Of a stretch of 15,247 nt of DNA, positions 6,077 to 14,788 are shown in pieces. Both the position numbers and the translations under genes were made by a program. The DNA lies in assembly GCA_031373695.1 (NCBI GenBank), contig JANMNC010000150.1:1-15247 (forward strand), in the 5' to 3' direction. The notes beneath the pieces were generated by a model. It had not been told where the DNA came from. It saw only the letters and a program-made list of their open reading frames with translations, and searched no databases. Origin of the DNA: Methylotenera_A sp031373695 (GTDB taxonomy: Bacteria; Pseudomonadota; Gammaproteobacteria; Burkholderiales; Methylophilaceae). Within the stretch, counting starts at the first letter, position 1. Every line of letters starts with the position of its first letter.

Positions 6077-7462
6077 ATGGCTGATACGAAAAACTTAAAC
6101 CCCAATAACTTTGAACTTGCAGACATGGATAGATGGCTTACTGACAACAATATTACTGAAATTGAATGTTTGGTACCTGATTTAACAGGTGTGGCACGTG
6201 GCAAAATTTTACCGCGTGAAAAGTTTTCTACCGATCGTGCAATGCGCTTACCAGAGGCGGTGCTAGGCGTAACCGTTACCGGTGAATCACCCGAAGGCCA
6301 TGCTGGCTACGACAATGTGATGGGTTTTACTGATAAAGATATGGTGCTGTTGCCAGATCCAACTACATTAAGACTAGTGCCATGGGCGCAAGATCCAACC
6401 GCACAAGTTATTATGGATTGCGTTAACCACGATGGCACCCCTATAGATTTTGCACCACGTAACGTATTGCGCCGCGTGGCAAATTTATATAAAGACTTAG
6501 GCTGGACACCAATAGTAGCGCCAGAATTAGAGTTTTACTTAATTGGCCGCAACACGGATCCCGATTTGCCATTAACGCCACCTATAGGCAGAAGCGGCCG
6601 CAAAGAAACTAGCCGCCAGCTTTATAGTATTGATGCAGTAAATGAGTTTGATCCGTTGTTTGAGGATATTTATGACTACTGCGAAATAATGGGCTTAGAG
6701 CTTGATACGCTGATTCATGAGTTTGGTGCAGGCCAAATGGAAATTAACTTTATGCACGACCAGCCAATGATTTTGGCGGATAAAGCTTTTTTCTTTAAGC
6801 GAGTAATGCGCGAAGCGGCGATGCGTCATGATATGTATGCCACTTTTATGGCAAAACCGATGCAACATGAACCAGGTTCTGCCATGCATATTCACCAAAG
6901 CGTATTAGATACCAAAACAGGCCAAAATATTTTCAGCCTACCTAATGGTGAGGCTTCACCAATATTTTTTAACTATATTGCAGGGTTGCAAAAATATCTG
7001 CCAGCAGCCATGGCATTGCTTGCGCCTTATGTTAATTCTTACCGCCGTATTGTGCGCGATGGCGCAGCACCTATTAATATTGAATGGGGTTACGACAACC
7101 GAACAGTGGGCATTCGCGTACCTATTTCTGGCTCAGCCGACCGTCGTATTGAAAACCGTGTGGTAGGTGCAGACGCAAACCCTTACTTGGCTATGTCTGT
7201 AACATTGGCTTGTGGCTACTTAGGCATTAAAGAAAAACTTACCCCTACAGAAGTAACCACTGGCAGCGCATACGCACACGATTACCAGCTGCCACGCGGC
7301 TTATCTGAAGCGCTACGTGAGCTAGAAAACGCAAAAGCCTTGCATGAAGTGCTGGGTAAAAACTTTATTGATGTTTATTTGGCGGTAAAAGAAACTGAGC
7401 ATGACGAATTTATGCGTGTGATTAGCCCATGGGAACGCGAGCACCTTTTGATGCACGTGTGA
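6077..7462 (+). CDS. puuA: Gamma-glutamylputrescine synthetase (glutamine synthetase family)
   Basis: This 461-residue enzyme is a glutamine synthetase homologue that joins glutamate to putrescine with ATP, giving gamma-glutamylputrescine, the entry step of the gamma-glutamylated pathway. The GS N-terminal beta-grasp domain (about 15-110) is followed by the catalytic domain. Metal and substrate ligands are seen at E150/E152 (APELEFY), E215 and E222 (HEFGAGQMEINF), H271 (GSAMHIHQS), the arginine-rich NSYRRIVRDG (320-329), and E359/R361 (IENRVVGADANPY). The N-terminal PDLTGVARGK (34-43) is a hallmark of PuuA-like rather than true nitrogen-assimilating synthetases, and there is no adenylylation tyrosine loop near the C-terminus. 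GGAGA precedes the ATG with 7-nt spacing. It equals spuB of Pseudomonas. A synthetase for another gamma-glutamylated amine is a less likely alternative given puuB, puuC and puuD in the same locus. Confidence 0.9.
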   Translation: MADTKNLNPNNFELADMDRWLTDNNITEIECLVPDLTGVARGKILPREKFSTDRAMRLPEAVLGVTVTGESPEGHAGYDNVMGFTDKDMVLLPDPTTLRLVPWAQDPTAQVIMDCVNHDGTPIDFAPRNVLRRVANLYKDLGWTPIVAPELEFYLIGRNTDPDLPLTPPIGRSGRKETSRQLYSIDAVNEFDPLFEDIYDYCEIMGLELDTLIHEFGAGQMEINFMHDQPMILADKAFFFKRVMREAAMRHDMYATFMAKPMQHEPGSAMHIHQSVLDTKTGQNIFSLPNGEASPIFFNYIAGLQKYLPAAMALLAPYVNSYRRIVRDGAAPINIEWGYDNRTVGIRVPISGSADRRIENRVVGADANPYLAMSVTLACGYLGIKEKLTPTEVTTGSAYAHDYQLPRGLSEALRELENAKALHEVLGKNFIDVYLAVKETEHDEFMRVISPWEREHLLMHV

Positions 7463-7532
7463 AAACACAGGTTGATGCATGCTTAGTATTTAAATTAGGG
7501 AGCTGATTTAATTTTTAAGAATTGAGAAAGAC

Positions 7533-8945
7533 ATGAACACTATTACCGATTTTACCAATGACATTCAGACAATTGATTCTGCACATTACATGCACCCATT
7601 TACAGACCACAAAGGCTTGTCGGCAAAAGGCGCACGCATTATTACTAAGGCCGATAATATTTATATTTGGGATTCTAAAGGCAATAAAATATTAGATGCG
7701 ATGTCTGGCTTGTGGTGCGTAAACGTTGGCTACGGCCAAAAGTCGCTGGTGGATGCGGCAGCTAAACAAATGACCGAATTGCCTTATTACAATAGTTTTT
7801 TTCAAACTACCAATGTGCCAGCTGTTAAATTAGCAGAAAAAATTGTGCAATTAGCGGGTGACAATTACAGCCATGTATTTTTTAGTAGCTCAGGTTCAGA
7901 GTCTAACGATACCAACATACGCATGGTGCGTCATTATTGGGCAACACTTGGTGAGCCAGAACGATTCACTATTATCAGTCGCAATAATGCATACCACGGC
8001 TCTACAATGGCAGGCGCTTCACTGGGTGGCATGGCTGGCATGCACGCGCAAGGCGGCATGCCTATTCCTGGCATTGTGCATATAGAGCAGCCTTATCACT
8101 ACGGCTTAGCCCATGATGAAGATAGCGATGCTTTTGGATTGCGTGCAGCTGGCTGGTTAGAAACTAAAATTTTAGAAATAGGCGCACACAAAGTGGCCGC
8201 CTTTATTGGCGAGCCAGTACAAGGCGCTGGTGGCGTGATTATTCCACCTAAAACTTATTGGCCAGAAATTCAACGTATTTGTGATAAATATGGCATTTTA
8301 CTTATTTGCGATGAGGTGATTTGTGGTTTTGGCCGTGTAGGTAAATGGTTTGGTTCACAGTTATTAGGCTGTAAGCCCGACTTAATGACCTTTGCCAAAG
8401 GTGTAACTTCAGGCTATTTGCCACTAGGTGGCGTGGTGGTTGGCAAGCGCGTAGCCAATGTGTTAATTGAGCAAGGTGGTGAGTTTAATCATGGCTACAC
8501 TTATTCGGGTCACCCTGTAGCCTGTGCCGTTGCATTAGCCAATATTGAAATTTTAGAAAGCCAAGGTTTAGTTGAGCGCGTACTTACAGAAACCGGCCCA
8601 TATTTAGCGACAAAATTTGCCGAGCTAGCAAAACATCCGCTAGTTGGGGGCGCCGAAACTTGCGGCCTTATGGCAGGCTTTGTATTAATGAAAGATAAAG
8701 CCAATCACGTGATGTTTGAAGAGGAATTGGGTGTCGGCATGATGTGCCGCGCCCATTGTTTTGCTAACGGCATTATTATGCGTGCGGTGGGCGATCGCAT
8801 GATTATTGCGCCACCTTTAGTGATAACAACCGCACAAATAGATGAAATGATGCTGATTATTTACCAATGTTTAGATGCCACTTTGCATGAGCTAGAGATG
8901 CATGGTTTGATGCCAAAAATAGCACTAAAAGTAAACATGGTTTAA
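7533..8945 (+). CDS. spuC: Putrescine aminotransferase (class III, PLP-dependent)
   Basis: This 470-residue fold-type-I class III aminotransferase most likely transfers an amino group from putrescine (or cadaverine) to pyruvate, giving 4-aminobutanal. PLP contacts are clear: SSSGSESNDTNIR (118-130) for the phosphate, YHGST (154-158), D260 in ICDEVICGFGR for the pyridine nitrogen, and the Schiff-base K289 in TFAKGVTSGYLPLGG. The start region MHPFTDHKGL (20-29) and overall length match Pseudomonas SpuC closely. By position between the synthetase and the transporter it is the spuC equivalent. It supplies a second, gamma-glutamyl-independent putrescine route. Because no separate GABA aminotransferase is visible, activity on GABA is worth considering, though SpuC-type enzymes prefer diamines. 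GAGAAAG before the ATG is a moderate ribosome-binding site; the gap from puuA is 70 bp. Confidence 0.87.
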   Translation: MNTITDFTNDIQTIDSAHYMHPFTDHKGLSAKGARIITKADNIYIWDSKGNKILDAMSGLWCVNVGYGQKSLVDAAAKQMTELPYYNSFFQTTNVPAVKLAEKIVQLAGDNYSHVFFSSSGSESNDTNIRMVRHYWATLGEPERFTIISRNNAYHGSTMAGASLGGMAGMHAQGGMPIPGIVHIEQPYHYGLAHDEDSDAFGLRAAGWLETKILEIGAHKVAAFIGEPVQGAGGVIIPPKTYWPEIQRICDKYGILLICDEVICGFGRVGKWFGSQLLGCKPDLMTFAKGVTSGYLPLGGVVVGKRVANVLIEQGGEFNHGYTYSGHPVACAVALANIEILESQGLVERVLTETGPYLATKFAELAKHPLVGGAETCGLMAGFVLMKDKANHVMFEEELGVGMMCRAHCFANGIIMRAVGDRMIIAPPLVITTAQIDEMMLIIYQCLDATLHELEMHGLMPKIALKVNMV

Positions 8946-9001
8946 CTAGTTTTAATACAGGTTTTTAGCTTGGCAATTGGGTGTTTTATTAGGTTTTAAC
9001 G

Positions 9002-9010
9002 TGATAGAAT
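9002..9010 (+). promoter_or_regulatory. Possible extended -10 promoter before potF
   Basis: TGATAGAAT fits an extended -10 element (TG, one base, then TAGAAT with five of six matches to TATAAT). It lies 62 bp upstream of the potF start, in the 126-bp gap after spuC. There is no good -35 box, which extended -10 promoters can tolerate. It would let the transporter genes be expressed apart from the enzymes. Confidence 0.3.
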
Positions 9011-9071
9011 TAATTGTTATATCAATTTACAGTAGTTAATTTTAGGCTTATTAATTTTTTGGAGAATTTAG

Positions 9072-10265
9072 ATGAATTCACTTGCAAACCCACATTTAAA
9101 TAAACGCATGCTTGGAATATTTGCAGTTATTGCAGCGGGTATGTTATCGGTATCATGCGGCGACAAAACTGCCGAACAAGCTAGCGAAGCAACTACTGAC
9201 GCTACTGCACCCGCAGTAACGGCTGCAGTTGAGGAAGAAAAAATCCTCAATATCTACAATTGGTCAGATTACTTGGCCGAAGATACTATCCCTAATTTTG
9301 AAAAAGAAACAGGCATTAAAGTACGCTACGATGTTTTTGACAGTAACGAAATTTTGCACGCTAAATTAATGGCTAAAAACACAGGTTACGATATTGTTGT
9401 GCCTTCATCAAACTGGGCAAAAATGCAAATTGATGGTGGCTTGTTGCAAAAGTTAGATAAAACCAAGCTAACCAACTTGGCTAATTTAGATCCAGATATT
9501 TTGGCTCAAATGGCCACATTAGACCCAGGTAATGAATACATGGTGGATTGGCTATGGAGTTACACCACAGTGGGCATTAATGTGGATAAAGTAAAAACCG
9601 CTTTAGGCGATATGCCAATGCCAGAAAATGCTTGGGATTTAGTGTTCGACCCTAAATACACCAGCAAATTGAAGTCTTGCGGCATTACATTTTTAGATGC
9701 GCCATCTGAGGTATTTCCAATTGCATTACGCTACGTTGGCAAGCCAGAGCACAGTGCAAATGCTGATGACTACAAAGCCGCGTTTGAAATGCTACAAAAA
9801 GTACGCCCAGATATTAAAAAATTCTCATCAGGTGGCCAAATTGATGATTTAGCAGGTGGTAATGTCTGCGTGGCGCTGGGCTGGGCGGGTGATTTTAATT
9901 TAGCGCGTAATCGCTCTATTGAAAATAAATCACCACAAAACATTGAAGCGTTGATTCCAAAAACAGGTGGTTTAATGTTTATGGATACCATGGTGATACC
10001 AGCTGACGCTAAACATGTTGATAATGCACATAAATTTATTAACTATATTATGCGCGCTGAAGTACACGCTGGTTTAACCAATGCGGTGACTTATGCTAAC
10101 CCTAACAAAGCTGCAACTCAGTTTGTTACTGAGGAAATACGCAACAATAAAACTATCTTTTTGCCAGCAGAAGATGTGAAAAAATTGATTCCACCAGGTA
10201 ACGTAGATAATGCAACACGTCGTGTGATGACACGCTATTTTACCCAATTTAAAACTGGGGCTTAA
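9072..10265 (+). CDS. potF: Spermidine/putrescine-binding protein of the ABC importer
   Basis: This 397-residue protein is the polyamine-binding component (PotF/SpuD/SpuE family) that delivers putrescine to the PotGHI channel. A hydrophobic signal segment (13-28) ends at C29, followed by a low-complexity A/T/E linker (about 32-57). This suggests a lipid-anchored protein rather than a free periplasmic one, although S at -3 makes the lipobox imperfect. Ligand-pocket residues known from PotF can be matched: W64-S65 (YNWSDY), the PSSNW segment (111-115), E213 (DAPSEVF), W271 and D274 (GWAGDF), and F303 and D305 (MFMD). The acidic residues that hold the two amino groups are therefore kept. GGAGA gives a strong ribosome-binding site. 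Pseudomonas has two binding proteins (SpuD for putrescine, SpuE for spermidine) at this point; only one is present here. A strong terminator follows. Confidence 0.9.
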   Translation: MNSLANPHLNKRMLGIFAVIAAGMLSVSCGDKTAEQASEATTDATAPAVTAAVEEEKILNIYNWSDYLAEDTIPNFEKETGIKVRYDVFDSNEILHAKLMAKNTGYDIVVPSSNWAKMQIDGGLLQKLDKTKLTNLANLDPDILAQMATLDPGNEYMVDWLWSYTTVGINVDKVKTALGDMPMPENAWDLVFDPKYTSKLKSCGITFLDAPSEVFPIALRYVGKPEHSANADDYKAAFEMLQKVRPDIKKFSSGGQIDDLAGGNVCVALGWAGDFNLARNRSIENKSPQNIEALIPKTGGLMFMDTMVIPADAKHVDNAHKFINYIMRAEVHAGLTNAVTYANPNKAATQFVTEEIRNNKTIFLPAEDVKKLIPPGNVDNATRRVMTRYFTQFKTGA

Positions 10266-10273
10266 GTGTATAG

Positions 10274-10307
10274 AAAAGCATGCTTTGATTTAAAGCATGC
10301 TTTTTTT
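10274..10307 (+). terminator. Intrinsic terminator between potF and potG
   Basis: A perfect 13-bp stem (10274-10286 with 10292-10304) encloses the 5-nt loop GATTT and runs into a tract of seven T residues (10301-10307). The arms are built on the self-complementary core AAAGCATGCTTT. This is a textbook Rho-independent terminator 8 bp after the potF stop codon. Lying inside a transporter operon, it probably works partially, so that binding protein is made in excess over the ATPase and permeases. No convincing promoter was found between it and potG, which favours read-through. Confidence 0.85.
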
Positions 10308-10394
10308 AAACCCATTTTTGAATATTGCATTTTTAAAAAGCACTGTAAAGTTTTCAAATAATAAGCAACATACTTTAAACCAATAATTGGATAA

Positions 10395-11522
10395 ATGATG
10401 GCAACTGCACCCAAACCTCAAACTCAACTTGTTGAAAAAGAAATTTTATTGCGCATTGAGAACGTCACTAAAATTTATGATGGCGCGGTAAAAGCAGTTG
10501 ATGATGTTTCGCTCACTGTTGCTAAAGGTGAAATTTTTGCCTTACTAGGCGGCTCTGGTTGTGGAAAATCAACCTTATTACGCATGATGGCAGGCTTTGA
10601 AACGCCAACTAAAGGTAAGATTTTTTTAGGCGGTGAAGACATTACCAATGTGCCAGCTTATCAGCGGCCAATTAACATGATGTTTCAATCATATGCATTG
10701 TTTCCGCACTTGAGCGTGTGGGAAAACATTGCCTTTGGCTTAAAGCGTGACGGCATGCCTAAAGCTGAAGTTGCAGACAGAGTCGATAAAATGCTGGGTT
10801 TGGTGCAGTTACTCAAATTTGCCCAACGTAAACCGCACCAATTGTCAGGCGGCCAACAACAACGCGTTGCTTTAGCGCGTAGCCTAGCAAAGCGCCCTAA
10901 ATTATTATTATTAGACGAACCGCTTGGCGCGTTAGATAAAAAATTGCGCGAAACCACGCAATTAGAATTGGTTAATATTATTGAGCAAGTGGGTGTGACT
11001 TGTGTGCTGGTCACGCATGATCAAGAAGAAGCCATGACCATGGCAAGCCGTATTGCAGTGATGAGTGAAGGTTACTTTTTGCAAGTAGGCGAGCCAGATG
11101 CCGTGTATGAAATGCCAAATAGCCGCAAAGTGGCCGATTTTATTGGTAACGTGAATTTGTTCGAAGGTGTGGTTGATATTGATGAGCCAGACCATGTGAC
11201 TGTGAACTGTAATGACTGTGTGCATTATGTAGGGCATGGTATTAGTTGCTCGCCAGGCCAAGCGGTCAGTGTGGCGCTACGCCCAGAAAAAATCACCCTC
11301 ACCAAAGATAAGCCAGACGGCGCCTATAACTGGACAGAGGGCGAAGTGACTGAGATTGTGTATTTTGGCGCACATACAACTTATCACTTAAAACTCGCCA
11401 GCGGTATGGTGCTAAAAGCGCAAGAAATCAATAACACACGTGATTTGAGTTGTGGGCTAACGTGGGGCGACCGCGCCTACGCCCACTGGAACAGCATGGC
11501 AATGGTTGTGCTAACTCAATAA
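10395..11522 (+). CDS. potG: Spermidine/putrescine ABC importer ATP-binding protein
   Basis: The 375-residue ATPase powers polyamine import by PotFGHI at the cytoplasmic face of the inner membrane. Nucleotide-binding motifs occur in order: Walker A GGSGCGKST (52-60), Q-loop Q98 (MFQSYALFPH), signature LSGGQ (150-154), Walker B LLLLDEP (170-176), D-loop GALD (178-181) and switch H208 (VTHDQEEAM). The C-terminal part (about 235-375, with ALRPEKI) is the TOBE-type regulatory domain of the PotA/PotG/MalK group. Length matches E. coli PotG (377). Two adjacent ATG codons exist (10395 and 10398); GGA at 10389-10391 is better spaced for the second, so the true protein may be one residue shorter. It equals spuF of Pseudomonas and is separated from potF by the intrinsic terminator. 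Confidence 0.92.
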   Translation: MMATAPKPQTQLVEKEILLRIENVTKIYDGAVKAVDDVSLTVAKGEIFALLGGSGCGKSTLLRMMAGFETPTKGKIFLGGEDITNVPAYQRPINMMFQSYALFPHLSVWENIAFGLKRDGMPKAEVADRVDKMLGLVQLLKFAQRKPHQLSGGQQQRVALARSLAKRPKLLLLDEPLGALDKKLRETTQLELVNIIEQVGVTCVLVTHDQEEAMTMASRIAVMSEGYFLQVGEPDAVYEMPNSRKVADFIGNVNLFEGVVDIDEPDHVTVNCNDCVHYVGHGISCSPGQAVSVALRPEKITLTKDKPDGAYNWTEGEVTEIVYFGAHTTYHLKLASGMVLKAQEINNTRDLSCGLTWGDRAYAHWNSMAMVVLTQ

Positions 11523-11532
11523 GGAGCGTGTG

Positions 11533-12438
11533 ATGGCTAAGTCAATTAAAAAAGAATCGGTTTTTTGGCGCGGACGCTCTATTGTGATTGGTGTGCCTTA
11601 TTTGTGGTTTATTTTGCTTGCGGCTATTCCGTTGTTAATCGTGCTAAAAATCAGCATGTCTACCATGGAGATGGCCTCTGTTTCTAACATGATTGACTGG
11701 AGTAACGGCTGGCCAAAACTAACGCTCAACTTTGCTAGTTACCAGTTTATCGGCACTGATCCGCTGTATTTACGCACTTATTTATCATCTATTAAATATG
11801 CGCTAATTACCACGGTGATTTGTTTAGCGATTGGCTACCCATTTGCTTACTTTATGGCGCGCGCGCCCAAACACATGCAGCCAACTTTACTCATGCTGAT
11901 TATGTTGCCATTTTGGACATCATTTTTGCTCCGCATTTACGCATGGAAAACTCTGCTGGTCGATAACGGTATTATCAATAATATGTTAATGAGCATCGGC
12001 GTGATTTCAGAGCCAATGCCCATGATGAATACGCCATTTTCACTGGTGATTGGTATGGTTTATTCTTATTTGCCTTTTATGATATTGCCGCTTTATGCCA
12101 ATTTATCTAAGTTAGATGTGCGGTTTTTAGAAGCCGCAGCTGATCTTGGCACTAGCCCACTCAAAACCTTTTGGTTAATCACTGTGCCACTTTCAAAAGC
12201 GGGCATTATCGCGGGCTCTATGTTGGTGTTTATTCCTGCTATTGGCGAGTACGTGATTCCAGAACTACTTGGCGGGCCAAATACGCTCATGATAGGCCGT
12301 GTGCTGTGGGATGAATTCTTCAGTAATAACGATTGGCCAATGGCATCAGCCGTGGCTGTGGTAATGATGTTGTTGATATTGTTGCCAATGGCAATACTGA
12401 ACAAATATCAGTCAGACCAAGCGGAGGCTAAAGCATGA
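11533..12438 (+). CDS. potH: Spermidine/putrescine ABC importer permease PotH
   Basis: This 301-residue inner-membrane permease forms the polyamine channel with PotI. About six hydrophobic helices are visible, the first near 20-42 and others near 86-109, 118-136, 168-189, 222-240 and 268-290. The cytoplasmic coupling loop that docks on the ATPase carries the EAA motif (E200-AAADLGTSPLKTF). I chose the ATG at 11533 rather than the GTG one codon upstream because AAGGAG at 11521-11526 has a 6-nt spacing to the ATG and only 3 nt to the GTG. The ribosome-binding site overlaps the potG stop, indicating translational coupling, and the 3' end overlaps potI by 4 bp. It equals spuG of Pseudomonas. Confidence 0.92.
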   Translation: MAKSIKKESVFWRGRSIVIGVPYLWFILLAAIPLLIVLKISMSTMEMASVSNMIDWSNGWPKLTLNFASYQFIGTDPLYLRTYLSSIKYALITTVICLAIGYPFAYFMARAPKHMQPTLLMLIMLPFWTSFLLRIYAWKTLLVDNGIINNMLMSIGVISEPMPMMNTPFSLVIGMVYSYLPFMILPLYANLSKLDVRFLEAAADLGTSPLKTFWLITVPLSKAGIIAGSMLVFIPAIGEYVIPELLGGPNTLMIGRVLWDEFFSNNDWPMASAVAVVMMLLILLPMAILNKYQSDQAEAKA

Positions 12439-13280
12439 ACCAGCTAATACATAAATATTTTGGCCGTAGTTGGATGTTGGCAGTGTATGCATTTTTATAT
12501 TTGCCCATTGTTACCTTAGTCATTTATTCGTTTAACGATTCTAAGCTAGTGACTGTTTGGAGCCATGCGAGCTTCCGTTGGTATTACGCGTTAATGGAAG
12601 ACAGCGATTTAATCGCGGCGGTGTGGTTGTCACTCAAAATCGCCTTTTTATCTGCACTCATGGCGGTATTTTTCGGCACATTTGTCGCATTTGCACTTAA
12701 TCGCTATAAGCGTTTTTATGGCCGTACGCTATTGTCGTCTATGGCCAGCATGCCATTGGTTATGCCAGAAGTGATTGTGGGTTTAGCATTATTACTCATG
12801 CTAGTTTCCGTGCAGCATTGGCTAGGCTTTCCACAACGTGGCTTATTTACCATATTGCTAGGCCATGCTTTATTAGGCACTGCTTATGCAGCCGTGGTAG
12901 TTAGCTCGCGCCTACGCGAAATGGACGGCAGGTTAGATGAAGCCGCCATGGATTTAGGCGCAAAACCTTTTCAGGTGTTTACTCTGGTGACTTTGCCGCT
13001 TTTGATTCCAGCTTTGGTGTCAGCCTTTTTACTCACGTTTACCTTATCGTTTGATGATGTGGTGCTGTCTGCATTCTTATCAGGCCCAGGCTATAACACC
13101 ATGCCGATGGTGATATTTTCACGCGCGCGTTTAGGCTTAAACCCAACGATTAACGCGGTGGCAACAGTGACTATTTTAGTGGTGACCTTTGCGGTGATTG
13201 CATCCAGCTTTTACACCTCGCACGCTGAGCGTAAACGTAAACGCGAAGTTGCCTTGGCTTATAGTGACGCAAACCAATAG
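12435..13280 (+). CDS. potI: Spermidine/putrescine ABC importer permease PotI
   Basis: This 281-residue second permease of the polyamine importer has an N-terminal helix (about 12-32), the family segment IYSFNDSK (30-37), and further helices near 62-88, 104-124, 138-158, 185-205 and 238-257. The EAA loop starts at E169 (EAAMDLGAKPFQ) and would contact PotG. E. coli PotI has 281 residues, the same length. Its ATG overlaps the potH stop codon (ATGA), so the two permeases are translationally coupled, which suits their one-to-one stoichiometry. It equals spuH of Pseudomonas and ends the transporter part of the operon. Confidence 0.92.
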   Translation: MNQLIHKYFGRSWMLAVYAFLYLPIVTLVIYSFNDSKLVTVWSHASFRWYYALMEDSDLIAAVWLSLKIAFLSALMAVFFGTFVAFALNRYKRFYGRTLLSSMASMPLVMPEVIVGLALLLMLVSVQHWLGFPQRGLFTILLGHALLGTAYAAVVVSSRLREMDGRLDEAAMDLGAKPFQVFTLVTLPLLIPALVSAFLLTFTLSFDDVVLSAFLSGPGYNTMPMVIFSRARLGLNPTINAVATVTILVVTFAVIASSFYTSHAERKRKREVALAYSDANQ

Positions 13281-13312
13281 CAATAAAATCACAATCTTAA
13301 AAGTGTTATCAA

Positions 13313-14788
13313 ATGTCTTTAAACAAGTTAGCTTTAAATAATTTAAATCTACTTAAACCCAGCCTCACTTTACTGGCGGGGGTTTGGGTGGGCGCAGATT
13401 CAGCTGAGGTAATTGATGTAACAAACCCAGCTAACGGTGAGTGGGTTGGCAGCGTGCCAAACATGGGCGCGGCAGAAACTGAGCGCGCCATTATTGCCGC
13501 TGAAACTGCGCAAAAATCATGGAAAAACCTAACAGCACAAGCACGCGCTGTGATTCTAAAACGCTGGTTTGATTTGATAAAACTACATGCAGAAGATTTG
13601 GCGCTTATCTTAACCGCAGAACAAGGCAAGCCACTGGCTGAAGCCAGAGGCGAAGTAAATTATGGTGCAAGCTTTATTGAGTGGTTTGCTGAAGAAGCTA
13701 AGCGTGTCTATGGTGAGGTGATTCCAGCCACCATGAATGATCGCAAATTGTTAGTCATCAAACAGCCAATAGGCGTAACAGTGGCCATTACACCTTGGAA
13801 TTTCCCAATTGCTATGATTACCCGTAAAGCCGCGCCTGCATTGGCTGCCGGCTGCACGATGATTATCAAGCCTGCTGAGCAAACACCGCTTTCTGCCATT
13901 GCTTTAGCTGTATTAGCCCAAGAGGCTGGTGTGCCAAGCGGCGTATTGCAAGTGGTCACAGGTGACGCTAAGGCTATCGGAGCGGTCATGTGTGCTAGCC
14001 CAGTTGTAACTAAGCTGTCGTTCACAGGATCCACCGAAGTGGGCCGCATTTTAATGCGTCAATGTGCGGATACCATCAAGAAATTATCTCTTGAATTAGG
14101 CGGAAATGCGCCATTTATTGTGTTTGATGACGCAGATTTAGATGCAGCCGTTGAGGGTGCACTGATGAGTAAATTCCGTAATGCTGGGCAAACGTGCGTC
14201 TGCGCTAATCGATTGTTTGTGCAAGACGGTGTGTTTGACGCATTCACCCAAAAGCTAGCGGCAAAAGTGGCACTGCTGAAAATAGGCGCAGGGGTTGAAG
14301 AGGGCGTTACGCAAGGGCCATTGATTGATATGCCAGCGATTGAAAAAGTGGAAAGTCATATTGCAGATGCCGTCAGTAAAGGTGCAAAACTGATACAAGG
14401 TGGCAAACGACATGCGTTAGGCGCTACTTTTTTTGAGCCAACTATATTGGCCGACGTGAGTACCGATGCGTTGATTTTTAAAGAAGAAACCTTTGGCCCA
14501 GTGGCGCCAATTTTTAGATTTAAGCATGACGATGAAGTGATTGAGTTAGCCAACCGCACCGAGTTTGGTTTAGCCTCTTATTTTTACAGCCGCGATATTG
14601 GCCGAATATGGCGCGTGGCAGAAGCGCTAGATTACGGCATGGTGGGCGTGAATACGGGCATGATTTCAACCGAAGTAGCCCCATTTGGTGGCGTTAAGCA
14701 ATCGGGTTTAGGCCGCGAAGGCTCGCACCATGGCATTGATGATTATTTGGAAATTAAATATATAGCCATAGCTGGTTTGGATAAATGA
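13313..14788 (+). CDS. gabD: Succinate-semialdehyde dehydrogenase, NAD(P)-dependent
   Basis: The 491-residue aldehyde dehydrogenase most likely oxidises succinate semialdehyde to succinate, the last step in carrying GABA carbon to the TCA cycle. Catalytic residues are N163 (TPWNFP), K186 (KPAE), E261 (LELGGNAPF) and nucleophile C295 in GQTCVCANR. The second cysteine two residues on is typical of GabD and of the redox switch described for it. FTGSTEVGR (237-245) is the nucleotide-binding turn. The gene follows potI by 32 bp without a clear Shine-Dalgarno. Its stop codon overlaps the start of puuC. No gabT or puuE lies in the window, so the GABA aminotransferase that feeds it must be encoded beyond the right edge or elsewhere, or the activity comes from another aminotransferase. 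Glutarate-semialdehyde dehydrogenase is a close alternative. Confidence 0.88.
   Translation: MSLNKLALNNLNLLKPSLTLLAGVWVGADSAEVIDVTNPANGEWVGSVPNMGAAETERAIIAAETAQKSWKNLTAQARAVILKRWFDLIKLHAEDLALILTAEQGKPLAEARGEVNYGASFIEWFAEEAKRVYGEVIPATMNDRKLLVIKQPIGVTVAITPWNFPIAMITRKAAPALAAGCTMIIKPAEQTPLSAIALAVLAQEAGVPSGVLQVVTGDAKAIGAVMCASPVVTKLSFTGSTEVGRILMRQCADTIKKLSLELGGNAPFIVFDDADLDAAVEGALMSKFRNAGQTCVCANRLFVQDGVFDAFTQKLAAKVALLKIGAGVEEGVTQGPLIDMPAIEKVESHIADAVSKGAKLIQGGKRHALGATFFEPTILADVSTDALIFKEETFGPVAPIFRFKHDDEVIELANRTEFGLASYFYSRDIGRIWRVAEALDYGMVGVNTGMISTEVAPFGGVKQSGLGREGSHHGIDDYLEIKYIAIAGLDK

Noticed and set aside
8951..8961. TTTAATACAGG after spuC matching the reverse complement at 2497-2507 after puuB
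   Set aside because: An 11-base AT-rich match between two gene ends with no further similarity; chance is the simpler explanation.
10685..11261. Minus-strand open frames of about 100 codons opposite potG
   Set aside because: They mirror the conserved ABC ATPase frame, with no recognisable domain; ordinary antisense shadows.
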